Source: Flavobacteriales bacterium (lineage in GTDB: Bacteria > Bacteroidota > Bacteroidia > Flavobacteriales > TMED113). From it: a stretch of 32,524 nt of DNA. The number at the start of each line of letters is the position of its first letter. Positions within the stretch are counted from its first letter, which is position 1. The DNA is taken from assembly GCA_002701365.1 (NCBI GenBank), contig NZUK01000038.1, positions 27,503 to 60,026 on the forward strand. Reading direction: 5' to 3'. A program made the position numbers and the translations under genes. The notes beneath the pieces were generated by a model. That model searched no databases. It saw only the letters and a list, made by a program, of their open reading frames with translations, and had not been told where the DNA came from. This document shows, one piece after another, positions 16,238-24,688 of the stretch.

Positions 16238-17002
16238 AGAGAAAAGTTTAGCCTGTCCAGAAACAAATACTCTATTATTTGAATTTTGACACAGTAACCT
16301 TCCCCCTCTTTCAGATAATTGAAAAGCTTCTAAATTATTTTTTCTCAATCTTGATGACCAGAATGGCACTAAGCTACAATGAGCAGAACCTGTTACAGGG
16401 TCTTCTAAGATACTGGAATTGGGAGTAAAGTATCTTGAAACAAAATCAGAGGAAATTCCTTTAGCAGTTACAACAACCCCACCACAACCTAAATTAATTT
16501 TATCAAGAAAAGTACTGTCGACTTGTATATCCTTAATTTCTTGTTCCGAATTATAAATCAATAAGTAATCTCTGGATTTAAATACCTCATGAGGCATAAT
16601 GTTTAACGATAGACCTATTTCCTTAGGTAATAATGCTTTTTTTGGCGGTCTTAATGGTAAATCTAACTGATAATAAATACTATTACTAGAAACCTTAAGA
16701 TCTCCACTTATGGTACTAAACATCAGACTATTTAAATCATATCCTAAGATTTCTTTTATAACATATGCAACAGCCAATGTGCCGTGCCCACATAAATCCA
16801 TCTCTAACTCAGGAGTAAACCATCGAAGGTGAATAATACTTTCTTCTTTAATAAAAAAAGCAGTTTCCGAAACTTCGTTTTGTTGAGCTATCTTTAGAAG
16901 ATGTTCATCATCAAACCATTTATTTAATTGTAAAACACATGCAGGATTACCTTTGAAGTTTTGATAATTAAAAGCATCTACTTGATAAATCTTATAAATC
17001 AT
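16217..17002 (-). CDS. PhzF-family isomerase-like protein
   Basis: This 261-residue protein belongs to the PhzF/YddE family of two-lobed epimerase-fold proteins. It opens MIYKIYQVDAF, followed by GNPACVLQL and NEVSETAFF; E46 matches the family's catalytic Glu. Later GHGTLAVAYV and DPVTGSAHCSL are the other conserved loops. Most members outside phenazine clusters have no assigned substrate, and no phenazine genes are present here, so the function is open. I place the start at the ATG at 17002. The frame extends eight codons to a TTG, but an exact -7 element overlaps that TTG. Confidence 0.88.
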   Translation of the reverse strand: MIYKIYQVDAFNYQNFKGNPACVLQLNKWFDDEHLLKIAQQNEVSETAFFIKEESIIHLRWFTPELEMDLCGHGTLAVAYVIKEILGYDLNSLMFSTISGDLKVSSNSIYYQLDLPLRPPKKALLPKEIGLSLNIMPHEVFKSRDYLLIYNSEQEIKDIQVDSTFLDKINLGCGGVVVTAKGISSDFVSRYFTPNSSILEDPVTGSAHCSLVPFWSSRLRKNNLEAFQLSERGGRLLCQNSNNRVFVSGQAKLFSVKNYNF

Positions 17003-17023
17003 ACAATAAATATAATAATGAAT

Positions 17024-17031
17024 CAAAACTA
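17024..17031 (-). promoter_or_regulatory. -7 element for the PhzF-family gene
   Basis: The minus strand reads TAGTTTTG, an exact TAnnTTTG, 21 nt before the ATG at 17002. It decides for that start over the TTG at 17026. No -33 TTG at normal spacing. Confidence 0.45.
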
Positions 17032-17079
17032 ATTCATTTAGATGGTTGTTTTAATATTTAATTCTTTATTAAAATAAGA

Positions 17080-17087
17080 TATATTTG
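17080..17087 (+). promoter_or_regulatory. -7 element for the ABC-F gene
   Basis: TATATTTG is an exact TAnnTTTG, 32 nt before the ATG at 17120. No TTG is found at the usual -33 distance. Confidence 0.45.
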
Positions 17088-17119
17088 TAACCTTAATTAT
17101 AAATCAATATCCCAATATT

Positions 17120-18718
17120 ATGATTACAATTAACAATATGACTCTTCAATATGGAAAACGCGTTCTATTTGACAATGTAAACCTAAAGCTAGATGGAGAA
17201 CGTTGCTTTGGAGTTATAGGTGCAAATGGAGCTGGAAAATCTACGTTTCTAAAAATTATCACTTCTGAGATTCAACCTAATTATGGTACAATAACAAAAG
17301 AAGAAAATAAAAGAATTTCTGTATTAAAACAAAATCACTTTGAATATGATGAAAGAGAGTTATTACAAACAGTCATGCTCGGACACAAAGATTTATGGAA
17401 TATAATGCAAAAGAAAAATGAAATTTATGCCAAACCTGACTTTGATGAGAACGATGGAATTGAAGTAGCCAAATTAGAAGAAAAATTTGAAGAGATGGAT
17501 GGATGGAATGCAGAATCTAGCGCTGGAAACATGCTAAGTGAAATGGGAATACCAGCGAATCAACATAACTTACTAATGAAGGATGTTGAACCCAGTACAA
17601 AAGTAAAAGTTTTACTTGCTCAAGCGTTATTTGGAAATCCCGATTATTTAATTCTTGACGAACCTACAAACAATCTAGATGTAAAAACAATTTACTGGCT
17701 AGAAGAGTTTTTATTGAATTTTAAAAATACCGTTATTGCAGTTTCACACAACAGGCACTTTTTAGATACTATATGCACGAATATTATTGACATTGATTTT
17801 CAAAAAATACAACAATTTACCGGCAATTATTCCTTCTGGTATCAATCAAGCCAATTGTTATTAAAACAAAGAAGTACGGCTAATAAAAAAGCTGAAGAAA
17901 AAAGAAAAGAACTACAGAACTTCATTTCTAGATTTAGTGCCAATGCTTCAAAAAGTAGACAAGCGACAAGTCGGAAAAAATTATTGGAAAAAATTAATAT
18001 TGACACAATTCAAGCATCAAGTAGAAAATATCCAGCAATTATATTTAATCAATTTAGAGAAGCTGGAAATGATATTTTAGAAGTTAGCAATTTAAGTGCA
18101 AAGGATGAGCATGGAAATTATTTTTTTAAAGATTTAAATTTTTCAATTAACAAAGGAGATAAAGTATCCTTTTATGCAAATAATAAACAAGCAATAACTT
18201 GCTTATTTGACATACTTAATGGCAATAAAAAATCGTTTACAGGTAAATTTAAATTTGGAACTACAATACGAAATACATATTTGCCAAATAATCACGAACA
18301 TTATTTTGATAATGATATTAATATTTTAGACTGGCTAAGAGAGTTTTCTGAAGAAAAAGATGAGGTTTTTATTAGAAGTTTTCTTGGTAAAATGTTATTT
18401 AGCGGTGAAGATGTTTTAAAATCTATCAATGTATTGTCAGGTGGGGAAAAAGTGCGATGCATGCTATCTAAGATGATGATGCTGGAAGGAAATTTATTAA
18501 CATTTGACACACCTACAAACCATTTAGATTTAGAGTCTATTCAAGCTCTAAACAATTCAATGATTAATTTCAAAGGCACCATTCTATTTACATCACTTGA
18601 CCATGAACTTACCCAATCTGTAGCAAATAGAATTATAGAAATAACACCTGAATCAAATTATGATAAACTCATGAGTTATCAAGAGTTTCTTGAATTTAAA
18701 AACAATTCCGAAAAATAG
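17120..18718 (+). CDS. ABC-F ATPase (YbiT-like) with decayed second domain
   Basis: This 532-residue soluble protein has two ABC domains and no membrane segments, so it belongs to the ribosome-acting ABC-F family. The layout and linker (FISRFSANASKSRQATSRKK, about 268-287) match YbiT. Domain 1 has Walker A GANGAGKST (34-42), Walker B LILDEPTNNLD with catalytic E181 and H-switch H210. As in YbiT, its signature loop is replaced (DVEPSTKVK). Domain 2 has the signature LSGGEK (439-444). Its Walker A is gone (FYANNKQAITC, 351-361), the catalytic Glu is Thr (FDTPTNHLD, T464) and the H-switch reads TSLDHE. Only one of the two composite ATP sites should work. The function is translation-linked but not specific from sequence. 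Confidence 0.9.
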   Translation: MITINNMTLQYGKRVLFDNVNLKLDGERCFGVIGANGAGKSTFLKIITSEIQPNYGTITKEENKRISVLKQNHFEYDERELLQTVMLGHKDLWNIMQKKNEIYAKPDFDENDGIEVAKLEEKFEEMDGWNAESSAGNMLSEMGIPANQHNLLMKDVEPSTKVKVLLAQALFGNPDYLILDEPTNNLDVKTIYWLEEFLLNFKNTVIAVSHNRHFLDTICTNIIDIDFQKIQQFTGNYSFWYQSSQLLLKQRSTANKKAEEKRKELQNFISRFSANASKSRQATSRKKLLEKINIDTIQASSRKYPAIIFNQFREAGNDILEVSNLSAKDEHGNYFFKDLNFSINKGDKVSFYANNKQAITCLFDILNGNKKSFTGKFKFGTTIRNTYLPNNHEHYFDNDINILDWLREFSEEKDEVFIRSFLGKMLFSGEDVLKSINVLSGGEKVRCMLSKMMMLEGNLLTFDTPTNHLDLESIQALNNSMINFKGTILFTSLDHELTQSVANRIIEITPESNYDKLMSYQEFLEFKNNSEK

Positions 18719-18720
18719 AT

Positions 18721-18900
18721 TTAAAGGTTCTTTCTAAATGCAATATATAAAACAGAGCCTGTAAATAGAGCACACAAACCTTTAAGTGAAGAAGTTTGGT
18801 TTAATAGAATTAGATTTGATTCTTGTAACCAAGAAAGTACGGCAAACATTATTCCAAAAGCTGAAATAAATAACCACAATTCTTTTTTAATATTCACCAT
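18721..18900 (-). CDS. 59-residue membrane protein with two predicted helices
   Basis: ATG at 18900 opens a 59-codon frame ending in TAA at 18723-18721. It starts MVNIKKELW and has two hydrophobic segments: LFISAFGIMFAVLSWL (about 10-25) and GLCALFTGSVLYIAF (about 41-55). A short polar loop joins them and the end is basic (RKNL). This is a coherent small two-helix inner-membrane protein. It converges on the ABC-F gene with a 2-bp gap, which fits the packing elsewhere. I recognise no family. The clear hydrophobic pattern and the fit between neighbours are the support. Confidence 0.6.
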   Translation of the reverse strand: MVNIKKELWLFISAFGIMFAVLSWLQESNLILLNQTSSLKGLCALFTGSVLYIAFRKNL

Positions 18901-18939
18901 GAATTTTAAATATACGACAAAATTAAAAGGATATTTTTT

Positions 18940-18974
18940 TTAAAAAATATGGAGCCTAGCTTAGACTCCATATT
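18940..18974 (-). terminator. Rho-independent terminator of the metal locus
   Basis: AATATGGAG and CTCCATATT (18946-18974) form a perfect nine-pair stem with an 11-nt loop. On the minus strand it is followed by TTTTTT. It ends the transcript just after the His/Cys-rich lipoprotein gene. Confidence 0.85.
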
Positions 18975-18988
18975 ATTCTTATAGAAAT

Positions 18989-19288
18989 TTAATGATCGTG
19001 ATCATCTTCATGTCCATGAGCTTCACAACATAACTCATTAGGAGCAAATACATGACCAGCTTCGTATGTAACTCCTTTGATAGTCATTTCAGATGGCAAC
19101 GTATATCCGTTTGCCTCAATGTCATGAAGATCATCACCACAAAATTCACCTATTTCATGTTCATGAGTAGTTCCATCATCTAATGCACAAAGAACATGAC
19201 ATTCTTGACACTCATCATGATCATCCTCTTCACAAGCAATAAAGAAAATAGCTAAAAATGCTAATAGTAATAAAAAATTATATTTCAT
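18989..19288 (-). CDS. His/Cys/Asp-rich lipoprotein, putative zinc binder
   Basis: This 99-residue protein has a lipoprotein signal (MKYNFLLLLAFLAIFFIAC, lipidated Cys19). The mature part is rich in metal ligands: CEEDDHDECQECHVLC at the start, HEHEIGEFCGDDLHD in the middle and CCEAHGHEDDHDH at the end. The acidic stretch right after the lipid Cys resembles the surface-export signal of Bacteroidota lipoproteins, so it may face outward. It is the last gene after the TonB-dependent receptor, separated from it by 74 bp that include a small GCCTT/AAGGC hairpin, and a terminator follows. I recognise no named family. A metal-capturing partner of the receptor is the natural inference. Zinc is favoured by the neighbouring regulator. 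Confidence 0.8.
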   Translation of the reverse strand: MKYNFLLLLAFLAIFFIACEEDDHDECQECHVLCALDDGTTHEHEIGEFCGDDLHDIEANGYTLPSEMTIKGVTYEAGHVFAPNELCCEAHGHEDDHDH

Positions 19289-19362
19289 TTTATGATTTTT
19301 AAAAATTAAACATTGACAATAATTAAATTGTTTCGCCTTCTAAAGGCTCATCAGAATGCTTG

Positions 19363-21573
19363 TTAAAAATCATACTTCAAACTAACATGGAAAGACCTAC
19401 CAGGGTTAGGTACTCCCCCAGCAACATCTCTAACTCTTGAAATATGAGGCACATATTCTTCATTAAGAATATTATTAGCACCAATTACTAAAGTTGTTCT
19501 CTTGAAAGGTTCTAAAAACAAATCCATGTTCAACACGTTATATGAATTAGTTGACTCCTCAAATAATGAAATATTAGTTTGTGCAAATGAATACAAATGA
19601 TAAATAGTAAATGACTTAATATTTAATAGAATGTTATATTGAGATAAATCAAGGTTCAAAGTAGTTTTTATTTTATTTGAAGGAGTACGAGAAATATATG
19701 AGTCATTATCTTTATTTTGTGCATTAATAAATGAGTAAGATTGTTCTATGTGTAAATTATGTATAAAATGAGGATGATAATGCACATTTAACTCACAACC
19801 GGATATTTGGACATTGTTAAACTGCGTGTAATTATAAATTCTATATATACTGTTATAAAATCCATCAGTTGGACTTATTGAAATAAAATTATTAATTATT
19901 TGAGTAAATGGATTTACTACAAAGCCAAAATGATCATCATTCCATTGATATTTTAAATCAAATTGGTGACTTTTTTCTACTTGTAAATTAACATCACCTA
20001 TCTCAAACCTCATAGTCCCATGGTGGAGACCATAAGAAAACAATTCAGACAAATGAGGCGCTCTAAAAGAACTTGAATATGTCATCCTTAACACATTATC
20101 ATTTAATTTATAAAAGAGTCCATGAGATGTGTTAAATGATAAAAAAGATTTATTAAAACTATATTCACTACACATTATTTTTTTATAATCTAATCTGAGA
20201 CCGCTGTTAAAACCAAGTTTTTTCTTATCGTAATTAACAATAAAATATACACCTGATTCATTTGTATTAGCATCAGGGATAAGTCGATCAGTAATATTAT
20301 TAAAATTAGATTGTATTTGATGTTGAATTCCTGTATTTATGTCGATATAAGAAAATGGAATATCTAAATTGAATCTAAAAGTTGAGGTTGACAGATCCAT
20401 ATCAAAAGCAGGAACTGTCCATTTATCATATTCTTGTAGATTATTAATAAAGTGACCAGCAAAAAATGAATAGTTTATATTATTTAATCTATATTTTGTC
20501 TCATATGTAAAAAGGTGATTATTTATAAATTGAGTAGGTCTTGTCATTTTAAAATCTTCACTTAGAATTAAAAAGTCTGAAGTTAAATCATCAATTGAAA
20601 TACTAGTTAAATCTCCTCCATGAACATGCGCAGGAATACCTAAATTATCTGCATTATATTGATATCTAAATATTGTTTGGATATCATTACTTAAAATCCC
20701 CATAGCAAGTTTAAAGGATTGATTATTTAATCTTGAATTAAATAAATATGTGTTATCGGGCAATCTGTAATCAGCAGATGCAGAATGTTGTCCATATGCA
20801 TTAAGAAAAAAAGATTTTTTTGACCAATTCATACCAAACTGATTACTAAAAAGAACATGACTATTATCAAACTTAGATGCAATAAAACCAGAAGGAATAG
20901 TACTTTTAACAAAAGGACTATCCTTAAAATACAGTACACCTCCGATAGCTTCACCTCCAAATTTTAGCGATGCAGCACCCTTAATCAATTCAACGTCATT
21001 CAGTCCTAAGTCCGTGAATCCAATACCATGGTCATTAGCCCATTCTTGATTTGATATTCGCATGCCGTTCAAAAAAGTAACTACTCTTAAACCAGATAAA
21101 CCTCTAACAACAACTTTTTGAATTCCTAATCCTGAACTAATCATTTGCACTCCAGGCAATCTAGAAATACTTTCAACTAAAGAAGTGGATGAAACAAAAT
21201 TATTTTTCAATAATTTGTTTTCGATATTGATAGTTTTATTGTTACCCAAAATACTACTACTCTCCTTTATTCCTATTTCATCTAATTTAACATGCAGTTG
21301 TCTTAATATAATGGTAAAGTTTTCATTATTTTGATATTTGACAACTTTACTAGAGTATCCATATTTTGAAAATTGCACGTATGTATTATCTATTATATAA
21401 CTGTCAAAATAAAATTCTCCATTAAGATCTGTTTGAATTAATAAATTTAAATCAGATATATAGACATCAACTTCACTAATAGGATATTGGTTTTCATCCA
21501 AAACTAATCCAGATGTTTGTGAAAATAAAAAGCAATAAAAATTTGACAATACAATTAATATAGCAATTCTCAT
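19363..21573 (-). CDS. TonB-dependent outer-membrane receptor, ZnuD-like
   Basis: This 736-residue receptor imports a bound ligand using TonB energy. A signal peptide ending LFSQ comes first. A CarboxypepD-type beta-sandwich domain follows at about 20-95 (SGLVLDENQYPISEVDVYI, ending FTIILRQ), as is usual in Bacteroidota. The plug domain has ESISRLPGVQM, VVVRGLSGLRVVTFLNGMR and DHGIGFTDLGLNDVELIKGAASLKFGGEAIGGVLYF. The DHG segment recalls ZnuD-type zinc receptors. The barrel ends in a typical strand (RSFHVSLKYDF). His clusters occur in extracellular-type loops (PAHVHGGD, VHYHPHFIHNLH). It starts 7 bp after the Fur-family gene, so the two are cotranscribed. Zinc is the likely ligand, inferred from these features and neighbours. 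Confidence 0.9.
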   Translation of the reverse strand: MRIAILIVLSNFYCFLFSQTSGLVLDENQYPISEVDVYISDLNLLIQTDLNGEFYFDSYIIDNTYVQFSKYGYSSKVVKYQNNENFTIILRQLHVKLDEIGIKESSSILGNNKTINIENKLLKNNFVSSTSLVESISRLPGVQMISSGLGIQKVVVRGLSGLRVVTFLNGMRISNQEWANDHGIGFTDLGLNDVELIKGAASLKFGGEAIGGVLYFKDSPFVKSTIPSGFIASKFDNSHVLFSNQFGMNWSKKSFFLNAYGQHSASADYRLPDNTYLFNSRLNNQSFKLAMGILSNDIQTIFRYQYNADNLGIPAHVHGGDLTSISIDDLTSDFLILSEDFKMTRPTQFINNHLFTYETKYRLNNINYSFFAGHFINNLQEYDKWTVPAFDMDLSTSTFRFNLDIPFSYIDINTGIQHQIQSNFNNITDRLIPDANTNESGVYFIVNYDKKKLGFNSGLRLDYKKIMCSEYSFNKSFLSFNTSHGLFYKLNDNVLRMTYSSSFRAPHLSELFSYGLHHGTMRFEIGDVNLQVEKSHQFDLKYQWNDDHFGFVVNPFTQIINNFISISPTDGFYNSIYRIYNYTQFNNVQISGCELNVHYHPHFIHNLHIEQSYSFINAQNKDNDSYISRTPSNKIKTTLNLDLSQYNILLNIKSFTIYHLYSFAQTNISLFEESTNSYNVLNMDLFLEPFKRTTLVIGANNILNEEYVPHISRVRDVAGGVPNPGRSFHVSLKYDF

Positions 21574-21580
21574 AAAAAAA

Positions 21581-21994
21581 TTAAATTATACAATTAGCAC
21601 ACTTTCCAGATGCATTAATATTTAAATTATTTATAATGTGATTTTTTGCAACTATTTGAGGAAAAGAAACAACTGATAAACAAGAAACCTCATGGCAATC
21701 GTCACATTTAAAGTGAATATGCTTATGACAATTATGATCATCATTACATTCATAACTACATAAAGCATAACATTTATTATGATCAATTACGAAAGAATGA
21801 ATAATTTTTCTCTCTTCAAAAATTGAAAGAACGCGAAAAAGTGTTACCCTATCTAAATCATTTATCAATTTATTAATTGATTGGAGAGTCATAGGCTTCA
21901 TTGACTGCATAAACACAGACAGAACCTTAACTCTGATTTTGGTCACAGTTAAACCACTCTCCTTTATAATATTTTTTATCTGCAATCGCAACAT
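21581..21994 (-). CDS. Fur-family metalloregulator, probably Zur
   Basis: This 137-residue repressor has a winged-helix N-terminus with the Fur recognition region DRVTLFRVLSIFEERKII (about 47-64). The C-terminal half carries both structural zinc pairs, CDDC and CANC, and a His/Cys-rich sensing region (CSYECNDDHNCHKHIHF). That Cys content fits Zur better than Fur, Mur or PerR. The first five codons (MLRLQ) lie inside a palindromic site that recurs before the ABC ATPase gene, so the gene is probably autoregulated. It sits between the transporter genes (12 bp upstream) and the receptor gene (7 bp downstream). Confidence 0.88.
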   Translation of the reverse strand: MLRLQIKNIIKESGLTVTKIRVKVLSVFMQSMKPMTLQSINKLINDLDRVTLFRVLSIFEERKIIHSFVIDHNKCYALCSYECNDDHNCHKHIHFKCDDCHEVSCLSVVSFPQIVAKNHIINNLNINASGKCANCII

Positions 21995-22002
21995 TGTTGC
22001 AA
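21980..22002 (-). promoter_or_regulatory. Fur/Zur-type operator A, across the regulator start codon
   Basis: A 23-nt site contains GCAACA-T-TGTTGC (6-1-6 perfect inverted repeat) with a conserved CTGCAATC flank. It matches operator B in 22 of 23 positions; only the central base differs. The regulator's ATG (21994-21992) lies inside it, so bound repressor would block its own gene and the receptor from an internal start point. Confidence 0.65.
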
Positions 22003-22006
22003 ATTA

Positions 22007-23299
22007 CTAAATATTATTTAATTCTTTGAGATATTTTTGAAAAATATCAGGAGTTACTTTTGTATCATACCATGGCTCAAATATTAATAGCTTTAATTTA
22101 TTATCTATAGTTTTTTGAACATTGTCTCTATATTTTTGATACGAGTAATAGTCGGTAGATGTTAAACCATTCCATTTATTTTGAACAAATATTGCAGGGT
22201 TAAACAAGTAAGTAGATTGAATAAGTTTATTTTTTGAATCATTCTGATTTTCTATTGTATTAATAGCTAACCTGTTCATTTCATTTACAATTGCGCAAAT
22301 TACATTTCTTCGATTCGTAGTGTTAATTTCATAACTCTTATTAATATCGTTTTGATAAAGAGATGGGTGGATTTTTACTAATCTTTCACGCAGTGAATCA
22401 ATTGGAAGCTCAAACACTTCATATGTTTCTTGTCGATTACTATCTAAATAATCAGTCATATAGTTCACCGGATATTTAATACTTGAAAACTGATGAACTG
22501 AACCTGGCATAATCACACATAATAGTAGCCATAAACTAATCATCTTAAAGGCAATTGAACTACTACCAGAACTATTTAAAATTATAAAATATAATATAGA
22601 TGCAAAGGATAATATATAGATAGTAGCCAAAAATATTAAAGATATGATTTCAGAGAAATGAGACGTTAGAGCATTATTCAAAATAGCAACGATGAGAATA
22701 AAAAATATTATTGTAAATATTAAAAGAAAAACATAAAATATAAACCTTATTAAAACCCATTTTGAAATGGATCCAAATTGAATTTTAATAAGTTTTTCAA
22801 ATCTAAAATCCTGTTCAAAACCTTGTATATTATATGTTAAAATTATTAACAAAACTGGAAGCAAGAAAATAACAAGAAAAGAAAAATCTATATTTCCATT
22901 AACAAGTCTCTCGGGATTAGCAATTTCTTCTACCATATCATTATCATATGTAGAACTCCAATTTGTAATTTTTTTGTAGAATCCATATTGTTCCGCCTGA
23001 CCAATTCCAAGAACCAACAAGGGAGAAGGTTGTTTTATTTGATAACTTGGAATATATCCTAAAACATCTACTGCATTAGGTGCAATTTGTGTCCTCGAAA
23101 ACCAATTAGAAACTTGCTCTATTTTATTATCATTAGCTTGTTCAATACTTTCAACAGTAGCTTGTTGCTTCTGATACAAGTCAAAACCATTATATAAAGA
23201 ATATATTGAGGCAAGTACAAAAATTAAATAAGTAACTACTTTTGATAGACTCTTTCTAAAATGATTAAACTCATATAAGAGAACATTCAACAACCTCAT
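22007..23299 (-). CDS. ABC-2 type permease (DUF3526-like), second subunit
   Basis: This 430-residue membrane protein has one N-terminal helix (VVTYLIFVLASIYSLYNGF), then a large soluble loop of about 110 residues. Further membrane segments lie at about 135-265 (FLVIFLLPVLLIILTY, FIFYVFLLIFTIIFFILIVAIL, SLIFLATIYILSFASILYFII, SIAFKMISLWLLLCVIMPG). A long soluble stretch follows to the C-terminus. The layout matches DUF3526 permeases of the NosY/ABC-2 group. Its ATG overlaps the stop of the first permease by four bases (ATGA), so the two are translationally coupled and probably form a heterodimer. The substrate is not readable from sequence. Confidence 0.82.
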   Translation of the reverse strand: MRLLNVLLYEFNHFRKSLSKVVTYLIFVLASIYSLYNGFDLYQKQQATVESIEQANDNKIEQVSNWFSRTQIAPNAVDVLGYIPSYQIKQPSPLLVLGIGQAEQYGFYKKITNWSSTYDNDMVEEIANPERLVNGNIDFSFLVIFLLPVLLIILTYNIQGFEQDFRFEKLIKIQFGSISKWVLIRFIFYVFLLIFTIIFFILIVAILNNALTSHFSEIISLIFLATIYILSFASILYFIILNSSGSSSIAFKMISLWLLLCVIMPGSVHQFSSIKYPVNYMTDYLDSNRQETYEVFELPIDSLRERLVKIHPSLYQNDINKSYEINTTNRRNVICAIVNEMNRLAINTIENQNDSKNKLIQSTYLFNPAIFVQNKWNGLTSTDYYSYQKYRDNVQKTIDNKLKLLIFEPWYDTKVTPDIFQKYLKELNNI

Positions 23300-24678
23300 G
23301 ACACTATATTTTTTTTAGAATAATAATTAATTAAACAAATTAAGATTAATGACCAAAAAGAAAGAAAAACAATATCAAACACATATTTATTAAGGAATTG
23401 TAAAAAATGTGGTGGATTATATTGAAAATCCTCGATGGATTTAAAAAAAGTATCATTCCAACTACCATCACGCCATTTATTATTAAGTTTTTTAATCAAT
23501 ACTCTTCTATATTTTTCGGCTTGACTCAAAAAATTTAAATGATGATACATGTCTGTTCCAGCTGTTCCCATACTTAAGCTTTGTAAAGAAGCGAATGGAT
23601 TGATAATTCCGGTAAATTGATAAATATTTTTTTGAGTTTTTAATTGATTGTAAAGTGATCCAAAATGTTTGTCCCAAACACTATTACCATATTCTTCATC
23701 AGCCTGCATTACAATACCTCTAAAATTAACTGGTAATTCTGATAATTCACTAACACCATACTCTTTCAAAGTAGATGCAATTAACTTTTCTCTCCTTGCA
23801 TCAGACGGGTTATGCCCGTCAATACCTTGTGAGCGATCTTTTGTCATTTCTGTTTGAAAATCTACTCTAGTCGGTAAAGGCTGCATCTTTTCAACCGCAT
23901 TACCAAAAATTTTTGGAAGAAATACGACCCACATAACCCATATTACAACAGTTAATGATAATGCACCTGTACTACTTTTGATAAATAAAGAAAGAAATAC
24001 AGTTAAACTAATTAAAATAAAATAGTAAATACTGTAACTTAATCCAAATATTATCAATCTAATCAAGACATCTAAAGTCAACTGATTAGAGTTGAAAAAC
24101 AATTGCACAAAAACTGTCACTAATAAGAGTGAAAAACCTATTAGCCAAACACTTATAATTTTAGAAAATACAATATTTTTTAAACTCGCACCCTGAACAA
24201 TTAATAACTTCAAACGACCACTGTCCCGTTCTTTTGTATAACTATTAAATGAAAGAAAAATTAAAAACAAAGGAATTATAAATTGGAACAATAGAGAAGG
24301 TTTCATCTTACCAAACTTTGAAACAAGTAAGGATTGAGAAGCTTCAGAAAACATAACATCGTTTTGAGTATGACCTTCTAAACGGATCACATTACCTGTA
24401 ATACTATTTATACCTTCATCAATACTATTTAGAACATTCATAGGTTTAAATGCATAGCTTCCAAAATGTGCCGACTGATGAGGATTGCCATGATCCTTCT
24501 CCTCCCATTGCTCTCTTACATGCTCCTGTGCTTCTTTTTGAGACTCACTTTGCTTATTATTTTGCATAATACCAAAGTAAGTTGTCAACAATAAGGAAAT
24601 GATAAAAAGACCAATTAAAGTCTTAAACACTCGATTTCTATAAAAACCTTTTAACTCGTTTAATAAAATATCTTTCAT
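23296..24678 (-). CDS. ABC-2 type permease (DUF3526-like), first subunit
   Basis: This 460-residue permease starts MKDILLNELKGFYRNRVFKTLIGLFIISLLLTTYFGIM. A soluble loop of about 100 residues containing some His (NPHQSAHFGSY) follows. Next come membrane segments at about 128-255: LLFQFIIPLFLIFLSFNSY, the cytoplasmic coupling segment TKERDSGRLKLLIVQGAS, and further helices. The second large soluble domain (RSQGIDGHNPSDARREKL to about 410) is typical of DUF3526 permeases, and a last helix lies at about 430-450. It begins 10 bp after the ATPase gene and overlaps the next permease. Relatives of this group work in lipid or cofactor export and in NosFY-type systems, so import is not assured. Confidence 0.83.
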   Translation of the reverse strand: MKDILLNELKGFYRNRVFKTLIGLFIISLLLTTYFGIMQNNKQSESQKEAQEHVREQWEEKDHGNPHQSAHFGSYAFKPMNVLNSIDEGINSITGNVIRLEGHTQNDVMFSEASQSLLVSKFGKMKPSLLFQFIIPLFLIFLSFNSYTKERDSGRLKLLIVQGASLKNIVFSKIISVWLIGFSLLLVTVFVQLFFNSNQLTLDVLIRLIIFGLSYSIYYFILISLTVFLSLFIKSSTGALSLTVVIWVMWVVFLPKIFGNAVEKMQPLPTRVDFQTEMTKDRSQGIDGHNPSDARREKLIASTLKEYGVSELSELPVNFRGIVMQADEEYGNSVWDKHFGSLYNQLKTQKNIYQFTGIINPFASLQSLSMGTAGTDMYHHLNFLSQAEKYRRVLIKKLNNKWRDGSWNDTFFKSIEDFQYNPPHFLQFLNKYVFDIVFLSFWSLILICLINYYSKKNIVS

Positions 24679-24688
24679 GTTTGAAAAT

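Noticed and set aside
18107-18619. Possible frameshift to explain the odd second domain of the ABC-F protein
   Set aside because: Conserved segments before and after (NBD2 strands, LSGGEK, PTNHLD) stay in one frame, so the changes are substitutions.
19335-19347. GCCTT-CTA-AAGGC hairpin between receptor and lipoprotein genes
   Set aside because: Short stem and no U tail; not a terminator. It may affect message processing but cannot be supported further.
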